Positions 54,797 through 64,000 of a stretch of DNA of 64,000 nt are shown in pieces. The stretch covers positions 372,001-436,000 of the forward strand of contig NZ_SBKO01000002.1 of the NCBI RefSeq assembly GCF_004122165.1, in the 5' to 3' direction. Source of the stretch: Flavobacterium amnicola. Lineage in GTDB: Bacteria > Bacteroidota > Bacteroidia > Flavobacteriales > Flavobacteriaceae. Under the pieces are notes generated by a model. That model was not told the DNA's origin, ran no database searches, and saw only the letters and a list, made by a program, of their open reading frames with translations. The position numbers and the translations under genes were made by a program. Position 1 is the stretch's first letter. The number at the start of each line of letters is the position of its first letter.

Positions 54797-55197
54797 TTTT
54801 TGGAGGCCAAAAATTCGTTATAATCTCGAATATAATCGTCTTCTGAAAAAACATCCGATGCTAAAACCAAGCATACCGCTCCAGAAGAAAAGTTTTGCAG
54901 TTCCCGCCAATACCCTGTTGGAATCAACAACCCAACGTTGGGTTTGTTCATGAAATAGATTTTCTTTTCCAAGCCATTGTCTAAAATCACTTCAAAACTA
55001 CCACTTAACGGAATTAAAAATTCTTGTTGGTCTTTATGTGCATGCCCACCACGATACGCATTTGTAGGGACATCAAATAAATAATACACGCGTTTAAATT
55101 CAAACGGAATGACATCCTCTTGAATAAAAGCCAAATTCCCTCTGGCATCTTCTACTACAGGAATATTTATAAGTTGTACTAAATTATTTGCTTCCAA
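54793..55197 (-). CDS. fdtA: FdtA-type dTDP-hexose 3,4-ketoisomerase (WxcM-like cupin)
   Basis: A 134-aa cupin of the FdtA/QdtA group, which moves the keto group of dTDP-4-keto-6-deoxy-glucose from C4 to C3 as the first branch step to dTDP-3-amino-3,6-dideoxy sugars such as Fuc3N or Qui3N. It shows EDARGNLAFIQ, RGGHAHKDQQEF (His pair of the active site) and LLIPTGYWRELQNF. FdtA and QdtA differ by a few residues, so the exact product is not certain. The FdtB-type aminotransferase is at 59650. RmlA and RmlB are not in the window. Confidence 0.82.
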   Translation of the reverse strand: MEANNLVQLINIPVVEDARGNLAFIQEDVIPFEFKRVYYLFDVPTNAYRGGHAHKDQQEFLIPLSGSFEVILDNGLEKKIYFMNKPNVGLLIPTGYWRELQNFSSGAVCLVLASDVFSEDDYIRDYNEFLASKK

Positions 55198-55266
55198 ATT
55201 GAATAAAAATTGTGTGAACTCAGGATAATACTTATTTTAGACCCAAATATAATTGCTTTTTTTTAA

Positions 55267-56163
55267 ATGCCAGCAGAAAATAATCCCTTAGTTAGTGTAA
55301 TTTGCTTGTGTTACAATCATGAACAATTTGTGATTGAAACATTAGAATCGGTTATAAGCCAAACCTACACTAACTTTGAACTGATTATTGTGGATGATTG
55401 TAGTACTGATACTTCGGTTGAAAAAATCAATCACTGGCTGCAAAATAATCCGAAATGTACATTTATTCAAAATCAACAAAATTTAGGCAATACCAAATCA
55501 TTCAATATCGCCGCTCAGCGTGCCAAAGGTACTTATTTAATCGATTTAGCTGCCGATGATTTATTACTTCCAAACTGTATTGAAAAGCAGGTAAAAACTT
55601 TTGAAACTTCGGCTTATAAAAACTTAGGTTTGGTTTATGGGAATGTTCAAAACATAAATGAAAGTAATGAAATCATAGACGAATATTTCATGGTAAATCA
55701 GGATAATAAAGTACTTACCAAAAGACCTACAGGATCTGTTTTTTCAAATATTATTGATAGTGGAAAAACTATTTGCTCCGTTTCTGCTATGTTTACCAAA
55801 GAAGCTTTTTTGAAACTAAATGGCTTTGATGAAAAATTAGCGTATGAAGATTTAGATTTTTGGATACGTTTATCGAGAGTCTATGAAATCGATTTTATAG
55901 ATGCTATTTTAGTTCAAAAAAGACGTGTTTCCAACTCATTAGGAAGTCAGTTTCATGATAAAAGTTATTCTAAGAGAATAAATGCCTCAACCCTGATTAT
56001 TCTGAACAAAGCCTATGATCTATGCGAATCCAAGACGGAATATCGCAATTTATTAAAGCGTATTCACTATGAAATTCAGTTAAATTATAAGAACAATGAT
56101 TTCGGATTAGTAATTGAGTCAATACTGTTAAAATTAAAAACCGAATTTAAAATTTTAATCTGA
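55267..56163 (+). CDS. Family 2 glycosyltransferase
   Basis: A GT-A transferase of 298 aa: PLVSVICLCYNHEQFVIETL, IIVDDCSTDTSVEKI, and a DLAADDLLLPNCI segment at the metal site. YEDLDFWIRLSRVY contains the acid region common to this family. It is the only plus-strand gene between FdtA and the flippase operon. Its 3' end overlaps the acyltransferase gene by 17 bp. Acceptor unknown. Confidence 0.87.
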   Translation: MPAENNPLVSVICLCYNHEQFVIETLESVISQTYTNFELIIVDDCSTDTSVEKINHWLQNNPKCTFIQNQQNLGNTKSFNIAAQRAKGTYLIDLAADDLLLPNCIEKQVKTFETSAYKNLGLVYGNVQNINESNEIIDEYFMVNQDNKVLTKRPTGSVFSNIIDSGKTICSVSAMFTKEAFLKLNGFDEKLAYEDLDFWIRLSRVYEIDFIDAILVQKRRVSNSLGSQFHDKSYSKRINASTLIILNKAYDLCESKTEYRNLLKRIHYEIQLNYKNNDFGLVIESILLKLKTEFKILI

Positions 56164-57208
56164 TGTAATTATTTAATGGTTTTTCCAAACCTAAATACAA
56201 CAGAATCGAAATCGCATTTAAACCTAAAAAAAGTAAGGAATAAGAGGACGTGACTTTATTTAAAGCTATGTAAAATATTCCCATATGTAGTAAATAAAAC
56301 ACATAGGAACTTTTACCTAAAAGCTGAAATAATGGTGTTTTCAAAATTCTAGAAAGCCAGGTTTCTTCAGAAATCAATCCATAAAAAAGCGGTAAAAATC
56401 CAAGTAATGGAAGTAAAACCGTATTGATGCCTTTACCCAGATATAAATCGGTTCCTTCCGCTGAAGCATTCGGTTTTAAAAAACACAACCACAAAAGACT
56501 TAGCAGAATAAAAAAACACCCAATCCATGTCCATCGTAAAGTCAATGGTTTCATTTTATACATATTGACAGCTAGGAAAACTCCAGCAAAAAATTCGAAA
56601 CTTCTTCCAAAAAAAGTAAAATCGAGCATGAAATTCAGGTTTTCCATAATAGGGAAATCCAAATGGTTAAAAGCCTTGATGAATCCGAAGCCAAGTATAA
56701 AAAACAAGATTGGAAATCCTAAAAACCATCCTTTATTTTTCTTCAAAAACAAGAAAACCAATGGGGCCAAAAAATAAAATACTTCTTCGACTGTGAGTGA
56801 CCAACCTTGAGCAATTCCGGTAAATTTTAAAGCATCTGAAAATCCGCGAACGAAAGTAATATTCGACAAATACACTTGTGCAGCGCTAAACCCATTCGGA
56901 TTTTGCCACACATTCAGCAATACAAAAGAAAGTGTCGTTAAAACAAAATACATCGGATAAATTCGAGCAATTCGATTTACCATGTACTTTTTAAAATCAA
57001 TTTGCGTGTTATAATAATTGTGCGCAATTAAAAATCCGCTCAGCACAAAAAACAAGGTAACACCAATGTGCATTTCCGAAAAAACACCATATACAATAGT
57101 TTCATTTCCTAAAAAGAAAAACGGATTGTAATGATGGAAAAACACCATATAGGCAGCAATAGCGCGCAATCCCGTTAAAGCAGAGTAATATGACGGCTGT
57201 GTATTCAA
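56147..57208 (-). CDS. Acyltransferase 3 family (OafA-like) membrane protein
   Basis: An inner-membrane acyltransferase, often an O-acetylase of surface polysaccharides. It has about ten spans over 353 aa. The N-terminus YYSALTGLRAIAAYMVFFHH carries the conserved Arg and the HH motif, and LFFVLSGFLIAHNYY with GWSLTVEEVFYFLAP follows; the Glu-Glu pair is the family's core. There is no SGNH domain. It overlaps the flippase gene by 4 bp and is the last gene of this minus-strand operon. Confidence 0.9.
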   Translation of the reverse strand: MNTQPSYYSALTGLRAIAAYMVFFHHYNPFFFLGNETIVYGVFSEMHIGVTLFFVLSGFLIAHNYYNTQIDFKKYMVNRIARIYPMYFVLTTLSFVLLNVWQNPNGFSAAQVYLSNITFVRGFSDALKFTGIAQGWSLTVEEVFYFLAPLVFLFLKKNKGWFLGFPILFFILGFGFIKAFNHLDFPIMENLNFMLDFTFFGRSFEFFAGVFLAVNMYKMKPLTLRWTWIGCFFILLSLLWLCFLKPNASAEGTDLYLGKGINTVLLPLLGFLPLFYGLISEETWLSRILKTPLFQLLGKSSYVFYLLHMGIFYIALNKVTSSYSLLFLGLNAISILLYLGLEKPLNNYIRLKF

Positions 57209-58671
57209 AATTTAGATCTCAGTTTTTTAAATAGTAAACCCAAATCGATTTTTTTATGAATATGATACAACGAATGTAGGGAGGCGATACTAAATAATAG
57301 AATCAGCATATAATTATCAAAACCGCATTCGCTTAAAACCATTGCCAAAACAGCCAATACTACACTAAAAACAATGGTATTCAGTGTTTGCTTTAAATAG
57401 TAAAATTCATACTTAGTGTACATAATATAGGTGATAAACACACCATACAACAAAAAATTTAAAGCCATTGCAATTCCCAACCCAAGTAATCCAAAATAAT
57501 AGTAGCCTAGAATACTCAAGGAAACATTCAAAAAATCACTCAATAATTCTTGCTTGAAATAGCGCTTGGTATTTCCTACAGCCAATAAATAAAACCCTAA
57601 AGGCCAAGTGATTGCTTTTATCGCAACTGAAAAAAGTCCCACTTTTAAAATTGTAAAAACCGGTAAAAACGAAGGTGAATAAAACAATGATAATATTTGG
57701 GTCCCGAATGCATAGATAAAAATGATAATGGGTAAAACCAATAATAAAGCAATTTGAATTTGATTGTTAATTAAAATTGTGGCTTCCTTTTTTAAATGCG
57801 TGATGGAGGTTAATTTAGGGTAAAAATCGCTCGACATCGAGGTAAAAACCAATCCGACATAGGAAATCATTATGGTTGAGGCTACTTCATAATACCCAAC
57901 AATTTCAATTGACGCCGCAGTTTCTTTCAAATAATATTTAATAATTAACGAACACAAATAACCAAAAATAACATTGATAGAAAATAAAGTCCCAGTTATG
58001 AAATACGGTTGTATTTTCGATTTTAAATTTCCAAAAGTTAAAAAATCAGGGACTAATTTAATTTCGTTGGTAAAATATTTTTGGATAAAAAACCCAATAA
58101 AACTATTAGCAAACAATACGTAAACAATCGCTTTTACGCCTAAGAAATAGTACAAAACCATACTTAACAACGAAAGTATAATGGCCGAAACCACTTGACT
58201 AAAAGCCAATATTTTTAATTGTTGTGTCCCTTGTAAAACGGAAGCTCTAAAAGTGGCTAAACTAGAGAAAACGAATTGTATTCCGAGAAGAAAGGCCCAA
58301 AATAAAGAAAACTCTTTAAAGATGTTTGTCACGAAAAAAGGAGCCGCTATTAAAAACAATAGAAAGCCAATTATTCCCACATAAAAAGCCCAATTATGCA
58401 ATAAATTTAGGGTCGCAGGGTAGTTTTCCTTTTTGTAAACCAAGCTAATTTCACGTACTACAATAGTTTGTAAGCCAAAGCCAGAAACTGCAGCAATTAA
58501 ACTAATCACCGATTGCAATAAACCCAATTGACCTATACCTGAAACACCCAGGTAAACCGCCACAATTTTAATACTTACAATACCCAAGACAATCTTCACC
58601 AACTGCACAAATCCGAAAATTCCAGTGGCTTTTAAAATTGATTTGTGTGACGTATCTACGGTATTATTCAT
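57205..58671 (-). CDS. Polysaccharide flippase (O-antigen translocase, Wzx-like)
   Basis: A 488-aa MATE/MOP-superfamily membrane protein with about 12-14 spans, which flips lipid-linked oligosaccharide units to the periplasmic side. It opens with SHKSILKATGIFGFVQLVKI and GVSGIGQLGLLQSVISLIAA. It overlaps neighbours on both sides (4 and 8 bp). No Wzy polymerase or Wzz regulator is recognised within the window, so the cluster may continue elsewhere. Confidence 0.9.
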   Translation of the reverse strand: MNNTVDTSHKSILKATGIFGFVQLVKIVLGIVSIKIVAVYLGVSGIGQLGLLQSVISLIAAVSGFGLQTIVVREISLVYKKENYPATLNLLHNWAFYVGIIGFLLFLIAAPFFVTNIFKEFSLFWAFLLGIQFVFSSLATFRASVLQGTQQLKILAFSQVVSAIILSLLSMVLYYFLGVKAIVYVLFANSFIGFFIQKYFTNEIKLVPDFLTFGNLKSKIQPYFITGTLFSINVIFGYLCSLIIKYYLKETAASIEIVGYYEVASTIMISYVGLVFTSMSSDFYPKLTSITHLKKEATILINNQIQIALLLVLPIIIFIYAFGTQILSLFYSPSFLPVFTILKVGLFSVAIKAITWPLGFYLLAVGNTKRYFKQELLSDFLNVSLSILGYYYFGLLGLGIAMALNFLLYGVFITYIMYTKYEFYYLKQTLNTIVFSVVLAVLAMVLSECGFDNYMLILLFSIASLHSLYHIHKKIDLGLLFKKLRSKF

Positions 58672-59662
58672 TTATGTTACAACCAAAATTGAGGTAAACT
58701 TGTTTAAAATTATGAATCCAAAGTAACCAATTTTCATAGAAATTGACATCAGTTTTAGCAATAATTTCATTTTTAATTACTGTTATATCCAAATCCGAAT
58801 TTACATCGGAAAGTACTTCAAATTTACCTTCCAACCACAATTCGTTTAATACGACGTTCGCTTTTTCGATATTAAAATCAGAAATAAAATCTTTTCGCAA
58901 AGCCGAGGTTACAAATCCTGTTTTTAAAACTTCCGATTTCGTTTTGCCTACTTTTGATTTTGGATATTTAGCAAAAAACTTCAGTGCATTTATAATTTGA
59001 TTTTTTTCGGCAACCACTGTCTGATTGGTTTGCCATAAAGACACGTAGTAACGTTTCGAAAATACTGCTCCCGCTACATTATACAACTGGTAGTATTTCA
59101 TTTCTTTTTCTTTTGAAAACACTCCAAATAACCCTAAAAAACCTTTTAATTTTGGAATTTTAGAATGGAAAACAAAAGAATACCAAAAAGGGGATTGTAT
59201 CGAGATTTCAGGTTGATACACTTCCAAATTCTCATTGATAGAAATGGTCTTTTTAGTGACTAAAATATGGTTATTCAACCAAAAAAGCTTTACCATTTCA
59301 ATGGCATTTGCTTTCAAATCATTTGAAAAATTCTGAAAGGAAATGGGTTGTACAAACCACATGTCGTCTTCTAACAAAATGAAATAATCTGTTGAATTAG
59401 CCGCAGCATTTTTCCATAAATCTATTGGAATAGCGGAATCGCATTTTTCCTGATTTTCAATTTGTTTTTGCTTTTTTAAAGCCAATTCAGATTGAATAAT
59501 ATCGATTTTAGGGTATTTTGTTCGAATTTTTGCCAAATACTTTTCTGGTGTTCCATCATCTAAAACGATAATTTTGGAAAAACCTGACGCATAAGTGTAA
59601 ACAGAATGCAAACATTTATCTAAATAATACGGACGATTGAATGATTTTATTAAGATTTCCAT
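58664..59662 (-). CDS. Glycosyltransferase (family 2-like)
   Basis: A 332-aa protein starting [20 protein letters not shown] with [15 protein letters not shown], a GT-A opening. [15 protein letters not shown] provides the metal-binding acid pair near residue 100. The second half is less typical and the specificity is unclear. It overlaps the aminotransferase gene by 13 bp and the flippase gene by 8 bp, so it is strictly co-translated. Confidence 0.8.
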   Translation of the reverse strand: MEILIKSFNRPYYLDKCLHSVYTYASGFSKIIVLDDGTPEKYLAKIRTKYPKIDIIQSELALKKQKQIENQEKCDSAIPIDLWKNAAANSTDYFILLEDDMWFVQPISFQNFSNDLKANAIEMVKLFWLNNHILVTKKTISINENLEVYQPEISIQSPFWYSFVFHSKIPKLKGFLGLFGVFSKEKEMKYYQLYNVAGAVFSKRYYVSLWQTNQTVVAEKNQIINALKFFAKYPKSKVGKTKSEVLKTGFVTSALRKDFISDFNIEKANVVLNELWLEGKFEVLSDVNSDLDITVIKNEIIAKTDVNFYENWLLWIHNFKQVYLNFGCNINE

Positions 59663-60735
59663 GCATTAATCGTATTGATCACGTAAGTAACCTCATCGCT
59701 GGTCATTACAGGAGAAATTGGCAAACTTAACACCTCATCATGGATTATTTCGGTAATTGGAAAATGCAAATGATTCCAATTTTCAAGTGCTTTTTGTTGG
59801 TGAGGCGGAACCGGATAATGAATTAAAGTCTGAATGTCATTTTGAATTAAATAATCTTGCAATTCATTTCTGTTTTGTGTGCGAATTACAAACAAATGAA
59901 ACACATGATTTTCGATAGCATCTATGACTGGCAATACTATTTTTTCATTTTTAATTTCTGAAATATAGCGATTGGCAATCGTTCTTCTTTTTTCATTTTC
60001 CGAATCTAAATGGGGTAATTTCACATTTAAAAATGCCGCTTGAAGCTCATCTAAACGAGAATTAAATCCAATACACTCGTTATAATATTTTTTTTCTGAT
60101 CCGTAATTTCGAAGTTTTTTAAGTGTGGTGGCTAGCTTTTCATCGTTGGTCAGAACTGTTCCACCATCGCCAAGCGCACCCAAATTTTTTCCGGGATAAA
60201 AGCTAAAACAACGCGCATGACTTCCTTTGAAGGTTAATCCGTGGGCTTGAGCACAATCTTCTACGATAAGCAAATTGTGCTTGTATCCTACCTCAATTAT
60301 AGCATCCATATCAGCAAGTTGACCATACAAATGCACGACTAAAATTCCTTTGGTTTTGGACGATATTTTGGCTTCAATCAACGACGGATTGATGTTATAC
60401 GTTTCAAGGTTAGGCTCTACCAAAACAGGTACCAATCCCGCATGCAGAATCCCTAAAATACTGGCAACATAGGTATTAGCGGGTACGATAATTTCGTCCC
60501 CTTTTTGTAAATTTCCGTTTTCGATATAGCCTAAAAAAGTAAGCGTAATAGCATCTAACCCATTCCCTACTCCGATACCATATTTTGAACCGCAAAAGTT
60601 GGCGAAATTATCTTCAAATTGTTTGACTTCATTTCCTAAAATAAACCAACCACTATCCATGACCGCTTTCAACTTTTCTTGAAAGGCATTTTGATACGGT
60701 TCATTAATTTTTTTTATGTCTAAAAATGAAATCAT
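59650..60735 (-). CDS. DegT/DnrJ/EryC1/StrS aminotransferase (FdtB-like)
   Basis: PLP-dependent sugar aminotransferase, 361 aa. It opens [20 protein letters not shown], with [16 protein letters not shown] as PLP phosphate loop and [14 protein letters not shown]. The Schiff-base Lys is in [16 protein letters not shown] near residue 182. With the FdtA-type ketoisomerase in the same cluster, it probably makes dTDP-3-amino-3,6-dideoxy-hexose. Specificity cannot be settled by eye. It overlaps its upstream neighbour by 4 bp and downstream by 13 bp. Confidence 0.9.
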   Translation of the reverse strand: MISFLDIKKINEPYQNAFQEKLKAVMDSGWFILGNEVKQFEDNFANFCGSKYGIGVGNGLDAITLTFLGYIENGNLQKGDEIIVPANTYVASILGILHAGLVPVLVEPNLETYNINPSLIEAKISSKTKGILVVHLYGQLADMDAIIEVGYKHNLLIVEDCAQAHGLTFKGSHARCFSFYPGKNLGALGDGGTVLTNDEKLATTLKKLRNYGSEKKYYNECIGFNSRLDELQAAFLNVKLPHLDSENEKRRTIANRYISEIKNEKIVLPVIDAIENHVFHLFVIRTQNRNELQDYLIQNDIQTLIHYPVPPHQQKALENWNHLHFPITEIIHDEVLSLPISPVMTSDEVTYVINTINAWKS

Positions 60736-61709
60736 AGTAAAACGTTTTCTGCTAATTTATAATTAGAAGTGGTAACTTCATAAAAATCATGTACAATGGT
60801 ACTCGCACCAAAGCTTTCCTTCCAAAATGACAGTCCAAAATTTAATTTTCGTCCTTGTTCCTCGTTGGAAATCCCGAAATCGAAATACTTTTTAGTGGCA
60901 AAAACTTCGGTTATTAAATGATGGTATAAAAAATCAAGACTTCCCAATTCATTTTTGTCTTCATTGGCCGAAATATACTGGGCATGAGCCACTTGATTAC
61001 TTTCAAATATAGTAGTTCCAGCCACAATTTTATCTTTAAAATACACATTAAATTGACGAATATTCTTTGGAAATTTAGTCTGTAAATATTGAATTTCTTT
61101 CAAAGAATGAACAGGTTTGGCTTGGTGTTTATTTTCTAAATTCGGAATCAAAATTTGGTTCCAAAACGATTCAAAATCAAATTCTTCTACTATTTTTAGT
61201 TGACTTTTTATTCCTTTTGCTACGCCTTCCATTCTACCTTTAGAAATAAGCAAATCATTTCGAGAATCAATTACTGCTAAACTATCGCGACGAATTAATT
61301 GCGCTTTCATCAAAAACAACGCATACAAAAATTCTTCGGCAGGTTTTTGGTGATAAATGGAGGGCATTGTTTTTATTTGTATGGTATCGAAACCATTCTG
61401 ATGATAGTATCCTACAACTTCTTTACATAACAAAATGACTTTGTCTAATTTAATTTCTTTGTAAATCAGTCCACCATACGTAATCCCTTGGTGCGAATAG
61501 ATAGTATTGGCAACTTCATTTGCTGGAAAAATGGCAATTAGCTTTTCTTTTTCGTCAAAAATTAAAAGCGAATGATCTTTAAATCGGTTGCTGTGGTATT
61601 CCATAAAATCTCGATGAAACAAGAAAGTAGCATTTTTGGCTTCGGAAACAAATTGATTCCAAAGCTCATAAAAAATGGCATCGTATTTTTTTATAGAAAA
61701 ACTCGTCAA
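60732..61709 (-). CDS. FemAB/GNAT-like N-acyltransferase
   Basis: A 325-aa protein of the GNAT/FemAB (BioF2-like) fold: [20 protein letters not shown] near the N-terminus, [20 protein letters not shown] in the middle, and [20 protein letters not shown] near the end, a pattern seen in surface-sugar gene clusters. It may acylate the amino sugar made by the neighbouring aminotransferase; FdtC itself is of another fold, so this is inference. Translation seems to start at a TTG (61709); no ATG is nearby in frame before conserved residues. First gene of the minus-strand sugar operon, overlapping the next by 4 bp. Confidence 0.8.
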   Translation of the reverse strand: MTSFSIKKYDAIFYELWNQFVSEAKNATFLFHRDFMEYHSNRFKDHSLLIFDEKEKLIAIFPANEVANTIYSHQGITYGGLIYKEIKLDKVILLCKEVVGYYHQNGFDTIQIKTMPSIYHQKPAEEFLYALFLMKAQLIRRDSLAVIDSRNDLLISKGRMEGVAKGIKSQLKIVEEFDFESFWNQILIPNLENKHQAKPVHSLKEIQYLQTKFPKNIRQFNVYFKDKIVAGTTIFESNQVAHAQYISANEDKNELGSLDFLYHHLITEVFATKKYFDFGISNEEQGRKLNFGLSFWKESFGASTIVHDFYEVTTSNYKLAENVLL

Positions 61710-61718
61710 AAATTATTT

Positions 61719-61751
61719 TTTGGTAAATTTAGAAAACAAATGTTACTTTTA
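61719..61751 (+). promoter_or_regulatory. Probable promoter of the T9SS type B protein gene
   Basis: TTTG at 61719-61722, a 21-bp spacer, then TACTTTTA at 61744-61751 (one mismatch). This sits within the apparent 5' end of the longest open frame and supports the later TTG start at 61783. Confidence 0.45.
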
Positions 61752-61782
61752 TCTATATATTTATCTCATAAACAAATTTTTG

Positions 61783-63564
61783 TTGAAAAAACTATTTTCC
61801 ATTTTCCTGCTGGGACTTTCTTTTTGTCTATACAGTCAAAATGTCGCACTGATGAATCAGTTTAACGGGCGATACGATTTTACTTTTTTCGGAAATACAT
61901 TAAATACTAATGAAAATGGACCAGGAGCTCCCTGCAACATTCTAACAAGCTCTTCTTCAACACTTACTTTAGGTACTTCCGATGTTATTGAAGCCGCCTA
62001 TTTGTATTGGTCTGGTTCGGGTACAGGTGATTTTGATGTTAATTTAAATGGAACACCCATAACGGCTTCCAGACAATTTGCAATAACACAACCAAGTTCT
62101 GGATTACCTTTTTTTAGTGCTTTTGCTAATATTACGACACAAGTACAAACCACTGGAAATGGAGTGTATACTTTAGCCGATTTGGATTTAACCAGCGTTA
62201 TCGCAAATTATTGTGGTAACGGTACCAATTTTGGCGGTTGGGCTGTTATCGTCATTTATAAAAACAATGCATTGCCTTTAAATCAGCTCAACGTGTATGA
62301 TGGTTTAGAGAGTGTACCAAATGTTTTAAATATTACCTTAAATAATTTGAATGTCATTGACAACCAAGATGCTAAAATCGGATTTTTAGCTTGGGAAGGT
62401 GACCGAAGTATTGCCGTGAATGAAACGCTTCGCATTAATGGAAATGTGATTAGTAATCCACCATTAAATCCAGCCGATAACGCATTTAACGGTACCAATA
62501 GCGAAACTGGAGCTTCCAATTTATTTAATATGGATCTAGATGTGTATGGTATTCAGAATAATATTGCGGTCGGAGATACATCGGCAACAATAGATCTGAC
62601 TTCCAACCAGGATTTTGTAATGATTAATGCTATAGTTACCAAACTGAACAGCCAATTGCCGGATGCTACAGTCGTTTTAGATAATTTCACACAAAGCTGT
62701 AATTCTCCCGTTTATCAATTAAATTATACGGTAAGAAACATCAATAGCACCGAAATATTACCCGCAGGAACTTACTTAACCTTTTATGCTAATGGAACTT
62801 CCGTTGGGCAATTTATCACTCCAAGTCCAATTCCGATTGGTGGTAGCGAGAGTTTTAGTATTTCAATTACTATTCCAACAACTATCACTACTAATTTTCA
62901 ATTATTAATAAAAGTAGATGATAATAATGGTGTGGCTGCAGTCAATGAACTAAACGAAACTAATAATACCTTTACCTCTAGTATTTCACCTTGGGTATCT
63001 CCAGAAACCAAGCCATTAATCAATTATACCGTTTGCAACCAAGGAAACGGGAAAGGCACTTTTAACTTGGTAGCTTACATAAACGCACTACTATTAGATA
63101 CAAATGACAACTTTCAATTTTACGAAACCGAAAATGATGCCCAATTAAATCAAAATCCGATTCCAAACCCTGAAAATTATCAAACCAATTCGACACCAAA
63201 AACAATTTATATTCGAATTGAAAATGAACATTGTTTTGCTATTGCGTCATTTATAATCAATACAGAAGCTTGTCCACCCATTTCTTACAATCATTTTACA
63301 CCAAACGGAGATGGCGTAAACGATACTTTTATATTTGAAGGTTTACGTGATATTTTCAAAAATTTTAAATTAGAAATATACAACCGATGGGGAACCTTAG
63401 TGTGGATGGGTAACAACAACACTGCGGATTGGAATGGCTATGCCAACGAAGGAATATTAGTTGGTAATAAACCTCTTCCTTCAGGAACCTACTACTACAT
63501 TTTAAATTTGAATGAGCCTAAATTTGAAAAACCATTAACGGGTTGGGTTTTCTTAAATAAATAG
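61783..63564 (+). CDS. T9SS-secreted protein with gliding-motility type B C-terminal domain
   Basis: A 593-aa exported surface protein if started at TTG 61783, which yields the signal peptide LKKLFSIFLLGLSFCLYSQ (first residue Met in vivo). The N-terminal half (about 20-310) is a beta-rich domain common in these proteins. A CARDB-like adhesion domain covers about 310-415 (YQLNYTVRNINSTEILPAGT; VAAVNELNETNN). The last 90 residues form the type B sorting domain (NHFTPNGDGVNDTF, LEIYNRWGTLVW, PSGTYYYILNL, GWVFLNK). Such proteins are carried by T9SS and some bind polysaccharide. It is divergent from the sugar operon. Confidence 0.88.
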   Translation: MKKLFSIFLLGLSFCLYSQNVALMNQFNGRYDFTFFGNTLNTNENGPGAPCNILTSSSSTLTLGTSDVIEAAYLYWSGSGTGDFDVNLNGTPITASRQFAITQPSSGLPFFSAFANITTQVQTTGNGVYTLADLDLTSVIANYCGNGTNFGGWAVIVIYKNNALPLNQLNVYDGLESVPNVLNITLNNLNVIDNQDAKIGFLAWEGDRSIAVNETLRINGNVISNPPLNPADNAFNGTNSETGASNLFNMDLDVYGIQNNIAVGDTSATIDLTSNQDFVMINAIVTKLNSQLPDATVVLDNFTQSCNSPVYQLNYTVRNINSTEILPAGTYLTFYANGTSVGQFITPSPIPIGGSESFSISITIPTTITTNFQLLIKVDDNNGVAAVNELNETNNTFTSSISPWVSPETKPLINYTVCNQGNGKGTFNLVAYINALLLDTNDNFQFYETENDAQLNQNPIPNPENYQTNSTPKTIYIRIENEHCFAIASFIINTEACPPISYNHFTPNGDGVNDTFIFEGLRDIFKNFKLEIYNRWGTLVWMGNNNTADWNGYANEGILVGNKPLPSGTYYYILNLNEPKFEKPLTGWVFLNK

Positions 63565-63589
63565 TTTACTTTGTCATTATTTTAAAGAA

Positions 63590-64000
63590 ATGATAAAACA
63601 GATCACATCCGCCCAAAATCCTTATATAAAATCATTGATTTTACTTCAAGAAAAAGCCAAAGAACGAAAAAAAACAGGTACTTTTTTGATTGAAGGAGTT
63701 CGAGAAATAGAACTAGCTACAAAAGGTGGATACACCATAGAAACTATATTATTTCTCTCTGAAATTATATCTGAAAGTCAAATAAACAAATTGGTGCGTA
63801 ATGATATTTCTTTAATCGAAATATCCAAAGAAGTTTATCAGAAATTAGCTTATCGCGATACTACTGAAGGAATTTTAGCGGTTGCCAAAACCAAATCATT
63901 CTCATTATCCGATTTAAAACTTCCAAAAAACCCTTTAGTATTAGTTGCAGAAGCACCCGAAAAACCAGGAAATATTGGAGCAATGCTTCGCACTGCCGAT
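63590..64000 (+). CDS. SpoU/TrmH-family RNA methyltransferase, partial (C-terminal part outside window)
   Basis: The frame runs from ATG 63590 to the window edge (137 codons). It starts MIKQITSAQNPYIKSLILLQ and KKTGTFLIEGVREIELATKG, the substrate-binding domain that precedes SpoU methyltransferases. LVLVAEAPEKPGNIGAMLRT, at the edge, is the first motif of the SPOUT catalytic domain, with the Asn and Arg of the RNA-binding site. It should 2'-O-methylate rRNA or tRNA; the site is unknown. It lies 25 bp after the T9SS protein gene. Confidence 0.9.
   Translation, partial: MIKQITSAQNPYIKSLILLQEKAKERKKTGTFLIEGVREIELATKGGYTIETILFLSEIISESQINKLVRNDISLIEISKEVYQKLAYRDTTEGILAVAKTKSFSLSDLKLPKNPLVLVAEAPEKPGNIGAMLRTAD

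Noticed and set aside
52840..61709. Recently acquired genomic island
   Set aside because: Sugar clusters vary between strains, but there is no tRNA, integrase or clear change in base composition at either edge.
61675..61782. 36-codon N-terminal extension of the T9SS type B protein
   Set aside because: It overlaps the divergent gene's 5' end and a probable promoter; the signal peptide begins at the TTG at 61783.

Overview
This window is chromosomal DNA from a member of the Bacteroidota, almost certainly Flavobacteriaceae and most likely Flavobacterium or a close relative. It is AT-rich, and its promoters follow the Bacteroidetes TTTG / TAnnTTTG pattern with little Shine-Dalgarno signal. It encodes BshA (bacillithiol), the type IX secretion (T9SS) component PorD, proteins with T9SS type A and type B C-terminal sorting domains, and a flavobacterial LptD. 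I see no rRNA, tRNA, CRISPR array, transposase, integrase or prophage. Almost all of it is ordinary housekeeping and envelope sequence.

Layout. 1-2098: a partial membrane sensor with a probable PAS domain, and a family 4 glycosyltransferase. 2175-6608: miaE, a TIGR00266/AIM24 protein, an aroC plus Na+/dicarboxylate symporter operon, and a small outer-membrane beta-barrel. 6648-16288: bshA, then a seven-gene minus-strand cluster (amidase, MCE/MlaD protein, membrane Fe-S protein, HAD phosphatase, CCG Fe-S protein, a 160-aa conserved protein, and a GH3-beta-lactamase fusion lipoprotein). This cluster joins peptidoglycan and lipid-transport genes to an electron-transfer module. 16413-20009: lptD-miaA. 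20066-24008: an RprXY-like two-component system, coaE and a GT2. 24093-28493: two T9SS-exported adhesin-like proteins with duplicated 3' ends. 28631-36299: fabV, recN, porD, coaBC, rpoZ, bamD, dapA and a DUF6913 gene.

36369-42862 is the most distinctive part. Two tandem copies of a split 5'-nucleotidase (C-terminal domain gene first, Tat-exported catalytic domain gene second) converge on four consecutive YhhN-like membrane genes trailing ligA. 42862-52251 holds ligA, a small conserved gene, a dense intergenic repeat block, rpsF-rpsR-rplI with a foldable leader before rplI, a LytTR response regulator, and the nadC-yihY-DUF2147-priA operon. 52366-61709 is rlmH followed by a surface-polysaccharide cluster (four glycosyltransferases, FdtA-type ketoisomerase, FdtB-type aminotransferase, acyltransferase, flippase, FemAB/GNAT-like protein). 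61783-64000 has a T9SS type B protein and the start of a SpoU-family RNA methyltransferase.

No gene system here is certainly new. The best leads are the duplicated split 5'-nucleotidase, the four-copy YhhN array with uneven loss of the two conserved aspartates, two compact RNA/DNA control elements (before rplI and before the RprXY-like operon), and a terminator that runs straight into the ligA start codon. Several long open frames begin at TTG codons that are really the last bases of TAnnTTTG promoter boxes; I moved those starts downstream.
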